A DNA stretch of 44,506 nucleotides from a virus. The stretch covers positions 1-44,506 of the IMG/VR virus record IMGVR_UViG_3300010885_037217; one strand, 5' to 3'. The notes under the pieces were generated by a model. That model was given only the letters and a program-made list of their open reading frames with translations. It had not been told where the DNA came from and made no database searches. The translations under genes and the position numbers were made by a program. This document shows, piece by piece, positions 16,598 through 28,300 of this stretch. The first letter of the stretch is position 1; every line of letters begins with the position of its first letter.

Positions 16598-19324
16598 ATG
16601 GCAATACTAGGATCTAATTTTATTACTGGCATTACAACAGCAACTCAGGGAACTGATGGTGTTTATAAGTCTTATGTCGATAATCTTTCAACATTGCCAT
16701 CACAAACTGGAAATGATGGAGAGTTTTTAACTACGACTGATGGTACAAGTGTTTCATGGGATTATGTTTCAAACTATCAAGAGTTTTCTACAACAGGATC
16801 TCCACAAACATTTACAGTGCCTTCTCAGGCAAATCTTTTATATGTTGAGGCAGTTGGTGCTGGAGGTGGTGGAAGTACTGGAACAACTGGATCTACTTTT
16901 GCAAAAAATGGTCTTACTTGGTCATTAAGAACTTCTGGTTTTGGATCGACGACGATTTCAAATATTACATCAGGTGGAACAACTTATGTTATTTCTGGAG
17001 CAGGAGGAGCATTGAGATCTTCAACTGATACAATCACTTGGATTGTAAGATCCTCAGGATTTGGAACAACCAATATTAATAGTGCAACTTACTTTAATAA
17101 TGAACATTTGATTGGTGGAAGAGTAGAAACGATTACCTGGGTCTTAAGAACTTCTGGAACTGGTAATGGTTTTTTAGCATCTCTTTATGCTAATAATACT
17201 TATTTTGCTGGTGGAAATTCTTCAAATTTAGCAACTTCCACGGATACTATTTCTTGGGTACTTAGAACTATTTCTTCTCCTTTAAATCAAGTTGGAAATG
17301 GTAATAATGGTGCTGGTTCTGGTCTTATTTTGGGGAATAATTTATATGTGTTCATTAATAATTCGAATAGCGGAGGAACAGGAACTTCTACAAATGGAAT
17401 CGTATGGACTACAAGAACCAATGCTCCTATGGTTGCTGGTATTTATGGAATACATACTGTATTATATGGATCTTTACCAACTCCAACTTATCTAAGTGCT
17501 TCTGCAATAATAACAACTTCAACTGATGGTATTGGTTGGTTTACAAGAACTAGTCCCGTACCAATGAATCCAAATTATGTGTATTCTGGAATCTATAGTA
17601 CTCTGAGTAGTAACTACTATGTTCTTGCGGGTATTAGTGGATATATACAAACTTCGACGAATACCATATACTGGACATTCAGAACTTCTTCAACTACCAC
17701 TACGCTTAACAATATTGCGGTAGGTTCTGTTTATGCTATAGTTGGCAACTCGGGATTTATTGAAACTTCTACTAATGCCATACAATGGACATTTAGGACT
17801 TCTGGAACTGTAAGTAATCTTTATACCATTTCCCATAATAATAACTTATATGTTGCTGCTGGTGCATCTGGAACTAATCTAACTTCTACGGATGGTATTG
17901 CATGGGTATTGAGAACTTCTCCTTCAGGTAATGACATTTATACGAGTATCTTTGGTCAAGACATATATGTTTTTGGGGGAAGTTCTGGAGTCATACAAAC
18001 TTCCAATCAAACAATCTTATCTTCATTTGGAACTGGGGCCCGTCTCCAAGCATCAACTAATGGCATAACTTGGGTCTTAAGAACTACAGCACTCAATACA
18101 TTAACTGTAACTTTACTAAGTTCTGGTGGTTCTTATACCTTTGCTCATGGAACCAACTATAGAGGTGATATTGGATTCCTAAATGTTTCTACAGATAATA
18201 TTAACTGGATTGCAAGAACTTCTGGATTTGGTTCAACTGCGATTAATGCCTTTAGTTATGGAACTGTTTATGTTGCTGGCGGTAATAATGGAATCTTAAA
18301 TACTTCAACTGATACTATTACCTGGATCTTAAGAACATCGGGATTCGGTACTTCCGCGATTAATACACTTACTTATGGGTCTGTTTATGTATCTGCAGGA
18401 TCTGATAAATTCTTAACCTCTTCAACTGATGCAATCACTTGGACTCTAAGAACTGTAGGGTTTTCTGGAGATTCAATCTATACTCTTTCATATTCTTCTG
18501 CATCTTTGAGTTATCTTCTGGCAGGTGATAATGGAGGAGTTTATGTCTCAACAGATGCTATAGTTTGGAGAGTAAATACTTCTAATACGACACAATCTTT
18601 AAGATCATCAATATCTGTGAATAATAATTACTATGTTGCTGGAGTATCTGGATCTTTAATTACTGCACAATCTCAGTTATCTGGTACTGGCGGTTCTGGA
18701 GGTTCTTATACTTCTTGGTATATTCCCAAATCTATAGTAACTTCAAATGTAAGTGTAAATATTGGAGTCGGTGGAACTGGAGCAACAACTGAAACTAGTT
18801 CTGGATCTGCAGGAGCAGGAACAACAATATCATGGACTGGCCCTGGAGGAACTTATACACTAGTTGCAAATGGTGGTGGTGCTGGTGGTGTTGCTGGAAT
18901 TGCTCAAACAAATATCACGAATTATTATTATACAACTGCTGGCGGCCCTGGTGGTGTTACTGCGATCAATGGTGTTGGAGTGTCTGCTACGGCACAGGCA
19001 AACTCATTCCAATCAACGGGCGGTGGTAGTGGAGCAGGAACACCATCTTCCGCAGGAGGTGGTGGTGGTTCGATTACTTTCTATGGCAATACTATTTTCT
19101 CTGCTGGTGGAAGTAATACAGGATCGAATGGTGCAGTTGGTATTGCAATCACTTCACTTCCTTATGGTTTTGGTGGAGGTGGAGGAGGTGCTGGTATATC
19201 AAGTGCTGGCGCAGGTGGTAATGGAACTCGTGGAGGTGGTGGAGGTGGAGGTGCTGCCATTGGATCTACTTTTGCGAATGGTGGAAATGGTGGCGATGGA
19301 TTTGTGAGGATCACCTGGTGGTAA
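16598..19324 (+). CDS. Glycine-rich adhesin with inserted Asp-box-like repeat array (908 aa)
   Basis: 908 residues; AGGAG (16586-16590) lies seven bases before the ATG and overlaps the stop of the previous gene. The layout repeats that of its neighbour: N-terminal GITTATQGTDGVYKSYVD, glycine-rich domain from about 60 (YQEFSTTGSPQTFTVPSQ), then one long array (about 101-691). The glycine-rich domain resumes with TSWYIPKSIV, GPGGTYTLVANGGG and many glycine loops, ending GGNGGDGFVRITWW. Only one glycine loop is invaded here, against two in the first paralog. The array contains a longer unit, SNQTILSSFGTGA to STDNINW, that recurs in the giant paralog. Probable virion adhesin. Confidence 0.8.
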   Translation: MAILGSNFITGITTATQGTDGVYKSYVDNLSTLPSQTGNDGEFLTTTDGTSVSWDYVSNYQEFSTTGSPQTFTVPSQANLLYVEAVGAGGGGSTGTTGSTFAKNGLTWSLRTSGFGSTTISNITSGGTTYVISGAGGALRSSTDTITWIVRSSGFGTTNINSATYFNNEHLIGGRVETITWVLRTSGTGNGFLASLYANNTYFAGGNSSNLATSTDTISWVLRTISSPLNQVGNGNNGAGSGLILGNNLYVFINNSNSGGTGTSTNGIVWTTRTNAPMVAGIYGIHTVLYGSLPTPTYLSASAIITTSTDGIGWFTRTSPVPMNPNYVYSGIYSTLSSNYYVLAGISGYIQTSTNTIYWTFRTSSTTTTLNNIAVGSVYAIVGNSGFIETSTNAIQWTFRTSGTVSNLYTISHNNNLYVAAGASGTNLTSTDGIAWVLRTSPSGNDIYTSIFGQDIYVFGGSSGVIQTSNQTILSSFGTGARLQASTNGITWVLRTTALNTLTVTLLSSGGSYTFAHGTNYRGDIGFLNVSTDNINWIARTSGFGSTAINAFSYGTVYVAGGNNGILNTSTDTITWILRTSGFGTSAINTLTYGSVYVSAGSDKFLTSSTDAITWTLRTVGFSGDSIYTLSYSSASLSYLLAGDNGGVYVSTDAIVWRVNTSNTTQSLRSSISVNNNYYVAGVSGSLITAQSQLSGTGGSGGSYTSWYIPKSIVTSNVSVNIGVGGTGATTETSSGSAGAGTTISWTGPGGTYTLVANGGGAGGVAGIAQTNITNYYYTTAGGPGGVTAINGVGVSATAQANSFQSTGGGSGAGTPSSAGGGGGSITFYGNTIFSAGGSNTGSNGAVGIAITSLPYGFGGGGGGAGISSAGAGGNGTRGGGGGGGAAIGSTFANGGNGGDGFVRITWW
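16905..18670 (+). repeat. Asp-box-like ~40-aa repeat array of the 908-aa gene
   Basis: About fourteen degenerate 120-base units encoding STDxITWxLRTSGFG. Contains a 45-base stretch (17992-18036) identical to 21607-21651 in the next gene. Confidence 0.8.
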
Positions 19325-19330
19325 TAAATA
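19323..19330 (+). promoter_or_regulatory. T4-type late promoter motif AATAAATA overlapping a stop codon
   Basis: AATAAATA overlaps the TAA stop (19322-19324) of the 908-residue gene and lies 22 bases upstream of the ATG of the giant gene. It matches NATAAATA. Confidence 0.45.
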
Positions 19331-19351
19331 ACTTATATTAATGTTGAATAA

Positions 19352-22300
19352 ATGGCAATATTAGGCAGCAATAATATTACTGGTATTAGTACAGTAGTTA
19401 ATACAACAGATGCGGCAAATAAGACTTATGCAGATGCTGTATTAACTGGTACTCCAATATATCCATCTGTATCTGGAAATGGTGGTAAGTTTTTAAGTGT
19501 TTATCCTGGAGCATTTTACTGGACACTTAGAACTTCTGGATTTGGTACTACTAATATTAATGCTGCGACTTATGGAACTGTTTATGTTAATGGTGGAGAT
19601 TCTGGAACATTAACAACTTCAACCGATACTGTTTCCTGGTCCTTAAGAACATCAGGATTCGGTACTTCCGCGATCAATAACTTAGCATCTTCAGGAACAA
19701 ATTATGTTGCTTCTGGAGTTTCTGGAACCTTAACTTCTTCAACTGATTCTGTTTCCTGGTCTTTAAGAACATCAGGATTTGGTACAACTAATATTGCAAA
19801 ATCAATATATTTTAACAATGAATATTTGATTGCTGGTAGAGCAGAAACCGTTTCTTGGACTTTAAGAACTTCAGGATTTGGTACAACAGCGATTTATAGT
19901 ATCGCATATAATAATGGAATCTATCTTGCTGGTGGGTATGCTGATTATACAACCTGGACTCAAAGAACTTTTGGTACAGTATTTACTCCATACTCTTTAG
20001 GATATGGAAACAATCTTTATCTTGCAGGAGGAACGGGAGCAGTATTATTAACTTCAACCGATGCAGTCAATTGGGTTTCGAGAACTACGGGATATGGTAC
20101 AACTGCTCTTCATAATGTTGGATATGGTAATAATTTATATGTTGCTACTGGTCTTGCTGGATCCATAACAGTTTCGACAGATGGTATTTTTTGGACTAAG
20201 AGAACTTCTGGAACTACTTTAGATTATTCAAATGCTATTGATGTTGGACCTCTCATCAATTATGGAAATGGAGTTTATCTTGTGGGTGGTAGTGGAGGTT
20301 ATTTCTCAACTTCTACCGATTCAATTAGTTGGTTTGCAAGATCAACTGGATTGGGATTTGTTAGCATATATTCAATTGTTTATGGGAATACCCCAATCAA
20401 TACATATGGCGTAACTACTAATGTTGCTAGATCATTTTCATCTTCCACTGATGGAATTAACTGGGTTTTAAGAACCACTGGATTTCCTGCTAATGCAATT
20501 TTTACTTCCACTTATGGAAATTCTTTATATGTTATCGGTGGGTTTAATATTGCATCATCTACGGATTGTATTAGTTGGGTTTTAAGAACTGTAGGTACAA
20601 TGGGTGCCAATGTGTATGCATTGACCTATGGTAATGGAATTTTTAATGCGAGTGGTGCTGGTGGAAATACTGCAACATCAACTGATGCGATTACTTGGAT
20701 TGCACGAACTTCTGGATTTGGTACATCTACAATATATACCTCCACTTATGGTAATAATACTTTTGTGGTGGCAGGACCTGGATTTTCAGTACCTACAATT
20801 TCAACATCAACGACAAGTATTTTGGGATCGATTGGTAATGGTGCAATTTTAAGGGCTTCAACCGATACTATTTCTTGGGCATTAAGAACTGCAGGACTCA
20901 ACACTCAAGGTATTACTGCCTTAACATCTGGTGGTGGATATTATCTTGCAACATCAAATAACTATTTGAATCAAGGTAATGTTCTTGTTTCGACTGATAG
21001 TATTAACTGGACAGCGAGAACCGTTGGAACAACTGCCACTCTGGGAAACAGTGTTGGTAATAGTGGACCAACATTCGTATATAGTGGAAGTCTTTATGTT
21101 ACTGGAGGATCATCTGGTACTATTATATCTTCGACAGATACTATTTCTTGGACCTTAAGAACAACAGGATTTGGTACAAGTACCATTAATGCTTTGGCAT
21201 ATGGGCAAAATGCAACTGAAAAATATGTTGCATCTGTACCATCATTCACATCATCTTCCACAGATTCGATTGCTTGGGTGATTCGAACTACTGCGATTGG
21301 TGCTGGTAACTCATTAGTTGGATTAATCTATGCAAATAATCTATATCTTGGATGTGGTGCAACATATATAACCGTTTCAACGAATGCGATTCATTGGGTC
21401 TTAAGAACTTCTGGACTCGGATCTACATCACTATTACAACTTACTTATAATAATGGAGTCTATGTAGGTGCTGGTCAAAATGGAAGTACTGTAACATCGA
21501 CTGATACGATTACTTGGGTCTTAAGAACTTCTGGATTTGGTACAACTGCAATATCGACGATTGGAGTTGGAAATGATATCTATGTCTTTGGTACTAATAC
21601 TGGAGACATACAAACTTCCAATCAAACAATCTTATCTTCATTTGGAACTGGAGCACTTTTACGGGCATCAACTGATGGAGTTTCTTGGACTTCTAGAACA
21701 ACTGCAGTTAATACACTAGCAATCACTGCACTAGGTTCTGGTGGTTCTTATGCTTTTGCTCATGGAACCAACTATATGGGTGAAGTTGGATTTTTAAATG
21801 TTTCTACAGATAACATTAACTGGGTTTTAAGAACTTCTGGATTTGGTGCGACGGCGATTAATGCTTTTGGTTATGGTAATAATACTTATACTATTGCTGG
21901 CAATGCTGGTCTCTTAAGAACTTCTACAGATACAATCTCTTGGACTTTAAGAACAACTGGATTTGGTACGACGGCGATTAATAGTTTATTTTATGGTGGA
22001 ACCCAATTTGTTGCCTTTGGTTCTGCGGGAACACTAGCAATATCTACAGATGGAATCTCTTGGATTTCGAGAGTTAGTGGATTTGGATCTACTTCAATCA
22101 CAACTTCTGTTTATGGTTCTTCGATTGTTGCTGGTGGTGTATCTGGAACTCTTGCGGTTTCCAATATAACTGCAAAACAGTGGCAAACGATTAACTCTAC
22201 ATCTAGTACAATCGGTTCTCCAATATATCGAGGATATCAGGAGTTTACTGCATCAGGAGCACAAACTTTTTATATTCCTCCAACAGCATCTCAGATTTAT

Positions 22301-25300
22301 ATTGAAGCAATCGGTGCTGGTGGAGGCGGAGCAGCAGGAAAAGCAACTGGAACTGTTGGATCTGGTGGTGGAGGAGGTGGTGGTGCTTATAACTCTTGGT
22401 TGATTCGTCGTCTAGAATTTGGAGATGCGCCCACAATCACAGTAACTCCAGGTACTGGAGGAACTGGTGGTAATATTAAAACAATGATTAGTAGTACTGA
22501 TGGGATTATTTGGACCAGAACAAACAGTGCTTTTGGAGCAACTACAATTAATCATCTTGTATATGGAAATTCTCTTTATGTTGCAGTTGGAGATTCTGGA
22601 ACAATTGCAACATCTGTTGATACAAATACTTGGATTTTGAGAACATCTGGATTTGGAACAACTCGAATTGGACGAAGTTTAGGGGGTGGCCCACTTTTGA
22701 TTTATTCGGGATCATTATATGTTTTTGGAACTGATGTTGGAATATTTCCAAGTTATTATGGGACATCCACTGATGCGATTGTTTGGACTATAAGAGTTAG
22801 TGGAATTCCAAACTCTACCCAATATTCTTTAATGTATGGTACTGCACCAAGTGGAACTTATGTTATGACTGGTGTTAATGGGGCAATAATCACAAGTCCC
22901 GATGCTATTACTTGGACAATTAGAACTTGTGGTGGATCAAGTTCAATACTTTCATCAAATTATGTATCTTCGGAATCAACTCCATATATTGTTGGGGATC
23001 TTAATGGTAATATTTTTGTATCAACTGATGCTATTCGTTGGACTGCAAGAACATCTGGAATTGGTGCAGAGCAACTTAACAATTTGGCATATGGTAATGG
23101 AATTCATATTGCAGCGGGATTTAATAAACTTGCAAGTTCCACAGATACAATTAGATGGACAATTAGAACTACTCCAAATGCTATTGGATCTTATCGAGTA
23201 ATTTATAATTCTGGAATTTTTGTCAATCAGTATGGTGGTACTACTGTAACATCAACTGATGCGATTACTTGGACTTTAAGAACAAATAGTGCATTAACTT
23301 CACTTTATGGTCTTACTTATGGAACTGTTTTTCTTGCTGGGGGATCGGGATTATTAATTACACCCACATCTGGTGGAAATACAACCCTAACTTGGACTGG
23401 AAAATCTCCAACAGGAACCGCTACTTATACCTTAACATCTTCTGGAGGAACTGGAGCATCTTCATCCGATGTAACTGCAGGAACTGCAGGTGCCGCAGCC
23501 GCAGTGACTTTAAACCCACTTTATACTACTGCTGGTCTTGCTGGTGGTGCTGGATTAACATCATGGGCAAGTGTAAACAATGCAATTCAATCAAATACAT
23601 ATCAAGTTACTGGTGGCGGTGGTGGTGCATTTAATACAAGAGCGGGTGGAAACTCTCTAACATATTATTATAGAAATGCATATAATACTGCAGGAAGTGC
23701 TTCTGGTGGTAATGGCATTGATGGTATTCCTGGATCTTATACTGGAAACATTGGATCTGGTGGTGGAGGTGGAGGAGCACTTTCGACTGGAATCAATAGT
23801 TGGTATTTAAGAACTTCTGGATTCGGTACAACCGCGATTGCTGCGCTTACATATGGTAATAGTTTCCATGTTGCTGGAGGATTTACACCAACTATTACCT
23901 GGGTCTTAAGAACTTCTGGTCAAGTATCTGCCAATATTGGTCCTGGTGGATTTACCACTGGTGGATATCCGATTACTTATGATGGATCATCACTTTATCT
24001 TTATTGTGCTCAATCTGGAGTTCTTGCGTCTTCGACAGATGCTATCACTTGGACTTTAAGAACCTCTGGATTTGGTACAACAGCGATTGGATCTGTTGCT
24101 TATGGTGTTGGAAGATATGTTGCTTGTGGCAATGGTCAGTGGATCACTGCTTCAACTGATGCGATTACCTGGACGGTAAGAACTGCTGGATTTACTGCGG
24201 CACAATATTCAAGTATGCTTTATGTGGATGGTAGATTTTCTATTTTGAGTTCAAACACAAATCCACCAATCTTTATTAACTCTACGGATTCTATTATTTG
24301 GACTCAAAGTGCAACTTTACCAACAGCGGTAACGAGTTATTCTGCTGCATTTACCTATGCAACTGGCGCTTCAAATCCTTATGTTGTTTCACCAAGTTCT
24401 TCTCCAGCACAGATTCTCGTATCCACTAATGCGACTGTTTGGATATTGAGAACATCTGGAACGACGCAAAACATCTATACATTTGCTTATAATGGATCTA
24501 ATCTTTATGTTGGTGGTGGAACATCTGGATATCTTTCAACATCCACCGATACCATTTCTTGGACTTTAAGAACTGCTGGATTTGGTTCTAATATAATCTA
24601 TACCATCGCTTATAATGGTGGTATTTTTACTGCTGGCGGAGCAGGACCAACCAATACAACTTCAACTGATGGTATTACTTGGATTTTGAGAACTTCAAAC
24701 TTAAATAGTAATATGTTAAGTATTTTTTATAATAACAACACTTATATTGCTAGTGGTAATATAGGAACTTTAGCAGTTTCGACACAAAGTACTTTAAGTT
24801 CTCTTGGAAATGGTGGATTACTAACTGCTTCGACTGATGGAGTATCTTGGACTTTAAGAACTAACTCCAATATTCAAACAATCACATTATTATCTACAAG
24901 TAATAGTTACTATGTTGCGGCGGGAACAAACTATATTTCTCAGACTGCTTTGATTGCTTCTACAGATAATATCACCTGGATCGCACGAACCACTGGATTT
25001 GGAACAACTACGATTAGTGCAGTTACTTATTCTAATAATGAGTTTCTGATTGGTGGTGCTGCATCAACATTAGTTACTTGGACTTTAAGAACTTCTGGAT
25101 TTGGGGCAAGTCCTACTATTTTTCATGCAATTTATGGTGGAACTTCGTTTTTGATTGGAGGATCTAATGGAATTGCTGGTGGTCTTATCTCTACATCAAC
25201 AGATGGAGTATCTTGGTCATTAAGAAGTTCTGGATTTGGATCCAGTGGAATCAATTTTTATTCATATTTTAATGGTGAATATTTAATTGGAGGAAGTTCT

Positions 25301-28300
25301 ACATCTATTACTTGGACTCTAAGAACTTCTGGAACTATTGGTTCAATTAATGCATCTGGTTTCAAAGGTACGAATTATTATGTTGGTGGAAATTCACCCT
25401 CAGTAATGTGGACTTTAAGAACTTCAGGATTTGGTACTTCCACAATACAAGGATTAATATATGGAAATGGTCTTTATGTTGCTGCAGTAACATCCACTGG
25501 ATTTTTGAGAGCATCAACAGATGGTGTGTCCTGGACCGCAAGAACATCTCCTGTTATAGCACCATTTTTTGATACACAATCTGGAACTTATGATGGAACT
25601 AACTACTTTATTGTTGGTGGTGCTGTAACTTCTGGAGGTCTTCTTACTTCTACGGATACGATTTCTTGGTTTTTGAGAACATCAGGATTTGGAACTTCTT
25701 GGATTGGATCTATTTCCTATGGGTCTAGTGAAACTGAAAAATATATTATTGCTGGGCAAAGTGGTAGATTAAGTTCTTCTACCAATTCTATTGCCTGGAC
25801 AATCAGAACTTCTGGATTTGGAACATCTAGCATTGTATCTGCTATTTATGATGGATCTGACTATTATGTTGGAGGTAGTGGACCACTTTTAAGAGCATCC
25901 ACAGATGGAATTGCTTGGACAACAAGAACATCACCTATGAGTGGAGGTTGTACAAATATAGTTTATGTATCAAGTACTTATACTGCCACTAGTAACTCTG
26001 GTTCAATAGTATCTTCAACGAATGGTATTGAATGGGTATTAAGAACTTCTGGATTTGGTACAAGTGGAATATATGGTTTAGTATATAATAGTAATCTTTA
26101 TGTTACTGCGTCTGTTGGAGGAAGAATCGCAACTTCTACAGATACAATCACTTGGATTACTAGAACTTCTGGAACAGTACAAGATTTTGTTGAAATGGCA
26201 TCTGACGGAACCAACTATGTTGCTGCCGCAGCTGCGGGTGTGATTGTCACATCAACTCAAACAATCTTATCTTCGTTTGGTACTGGAGCATATTTTGCTG
26301 CTTCTACTGATGCAATTACTTGGATCTTAAGAACAACGGTCACTAATACTCAATCAATTACTACTCTTGCTTCAAGTAGTAGTTATTATGTTGCAGCAAC
26401 AACAAACTATATGGGAGAATCTCTTGGAACATTAATATCTTCAACAGATACAATCTCTTGGACTTTAAGAACATCAGGATTTGGATCAACTGGTATTGTT
26501 AGTTCTACTTACTTTAATGGTGAATATTTAATTAATAGTCGAGGGGAACCATTAGTATGGACTCAGAGAACAGTTGTTGGAACTTCAACGGGTCTTGGTG
26601 CTCTTACATTTGGTAATGGATTCTATCTTGCTGGTGGTTATGGAACAAATGCTTCTGTTCAAGTTTCTACAAATGCTATTCAATGGGTTTTAAGAACTTC
26701 TGCAAACGCGGCCCCAGCATCAATTATGCAAACGATGGTCTTCGGTGGCGGTATCTATGTTGTTGGAGATTCTTGGCCACAGATAAGAACTTCAACAGAT
26801 ACAATTAACTGGACTTTAAGAACTGGTGGATTTCTTGGTGGTGGAGTGGTTTCTACTCTCGCATATAGTGTAACACCAACAGAAAAATATGTTGGCGGTA
26901 GATCTGGTGGAATAGCAGGATTAATATCTTCTACAAATGCTATTCAATGGACTTTGAGAACAACAGGGTTTGGTACATCTTCAATTAGTGCTGTTGTTTA
27001 TGGAAGCAATGCTTACATTGCTGCAACTGCTGGTGGTGCAATATCGGTATCAACGGATGCGATTGCTTGGACTATGAGAACCTCTGGGTTTGGTACTTCC
27101 AATATTCTTACACTTGCTTATAATGGATCAAATCTTTATGTTGTTGGGGGTGCTTCTGGAACCTTATTATCTTCAACAGATACAATTGCTTGGACTTTAA
27201 GAACTTCTGGATTTGGTACTTCTCAGATTAATACACTTTCTTATGGTAATAATACCTATGGCGCTGGTGGCGCTTCTGGAACTAATTCATCTTCTACAGA
27301 TGGTATTACTTGGACTCTAAGAGGTTCTGGTTTCGGTACTACAGTAATTTTTGCATCTACTTTTGGGAATAATCTATTTTTAATAGCATCTAACGCAACA
27401 AACACTCTATCAACTGCCTCTTCTGTTGATCCTATCTATTCACTTTTGAGTGCTTCTACAGATTCAATATCTTGGTCTTTGAGAACTTATTCCCAGATTG
27501 TAGATATTGTTACATTAGGTTCTGGTGGTTCTTATTCTTTTGCTTCTGGTGTAAGTTCAGGAAATATTAGTGGTAATTTAATTGTTTCTACAGATAACAT
27601 TAACTGGGTTTTAAGAACTTCTGGATTTGGTGCGACGGCGATTAATGCTTTTGGTTATGGGATCGTTTATGTTGCTGGTGGTAACAATGGAATATTAAAT
27701 ACTTCAACAGATACTATTAATTGGACTTTAAGAACATCAGGATTTGGTGCATCCACAATTAGTACTCTTGCTTATAATAGTAATCTTTATGTTGCTGCTG
27801 GTGCATCTGGAACCACTCGAACTTCTACTGATGCGATTACTTGGATTTTAAGAACTTCTGGATTTGGCATTTCTGATATTAATACACTTGCTTATGGAAC
27901 TGATACTTATATAATGGGAGGTGCTTCTGGTACTTTGGTAACATCAACTCAAACAATTTTAAGTTCTTATGGTAATGGAGCATTTTTAAGAGCATCAACT
28001 GATTCTGTATCTTGGACCACAAGAACTGCACCATTAGGAACTGAAAATTTTGGTTCAACTGGTGGATTTTCTTCCGCTGGTGCTTTTACTTTAGGGTGGG
28101 GAAATGACTCAATCTTCAGTACAAATTATTTCTTAGCAGCATCTACTGATAATATTAATTGGCAATTGAGAACCGCTATATTTCCATCTTATGCCTATAC
28201 ATTTACATATGGAAATGGAGTTTATTTGTATACAACTGGTGGATCTGGTGGTATCGCAACTTCTACAGATACGATTTCTTGGACCTTAAGAACTTCTGGA

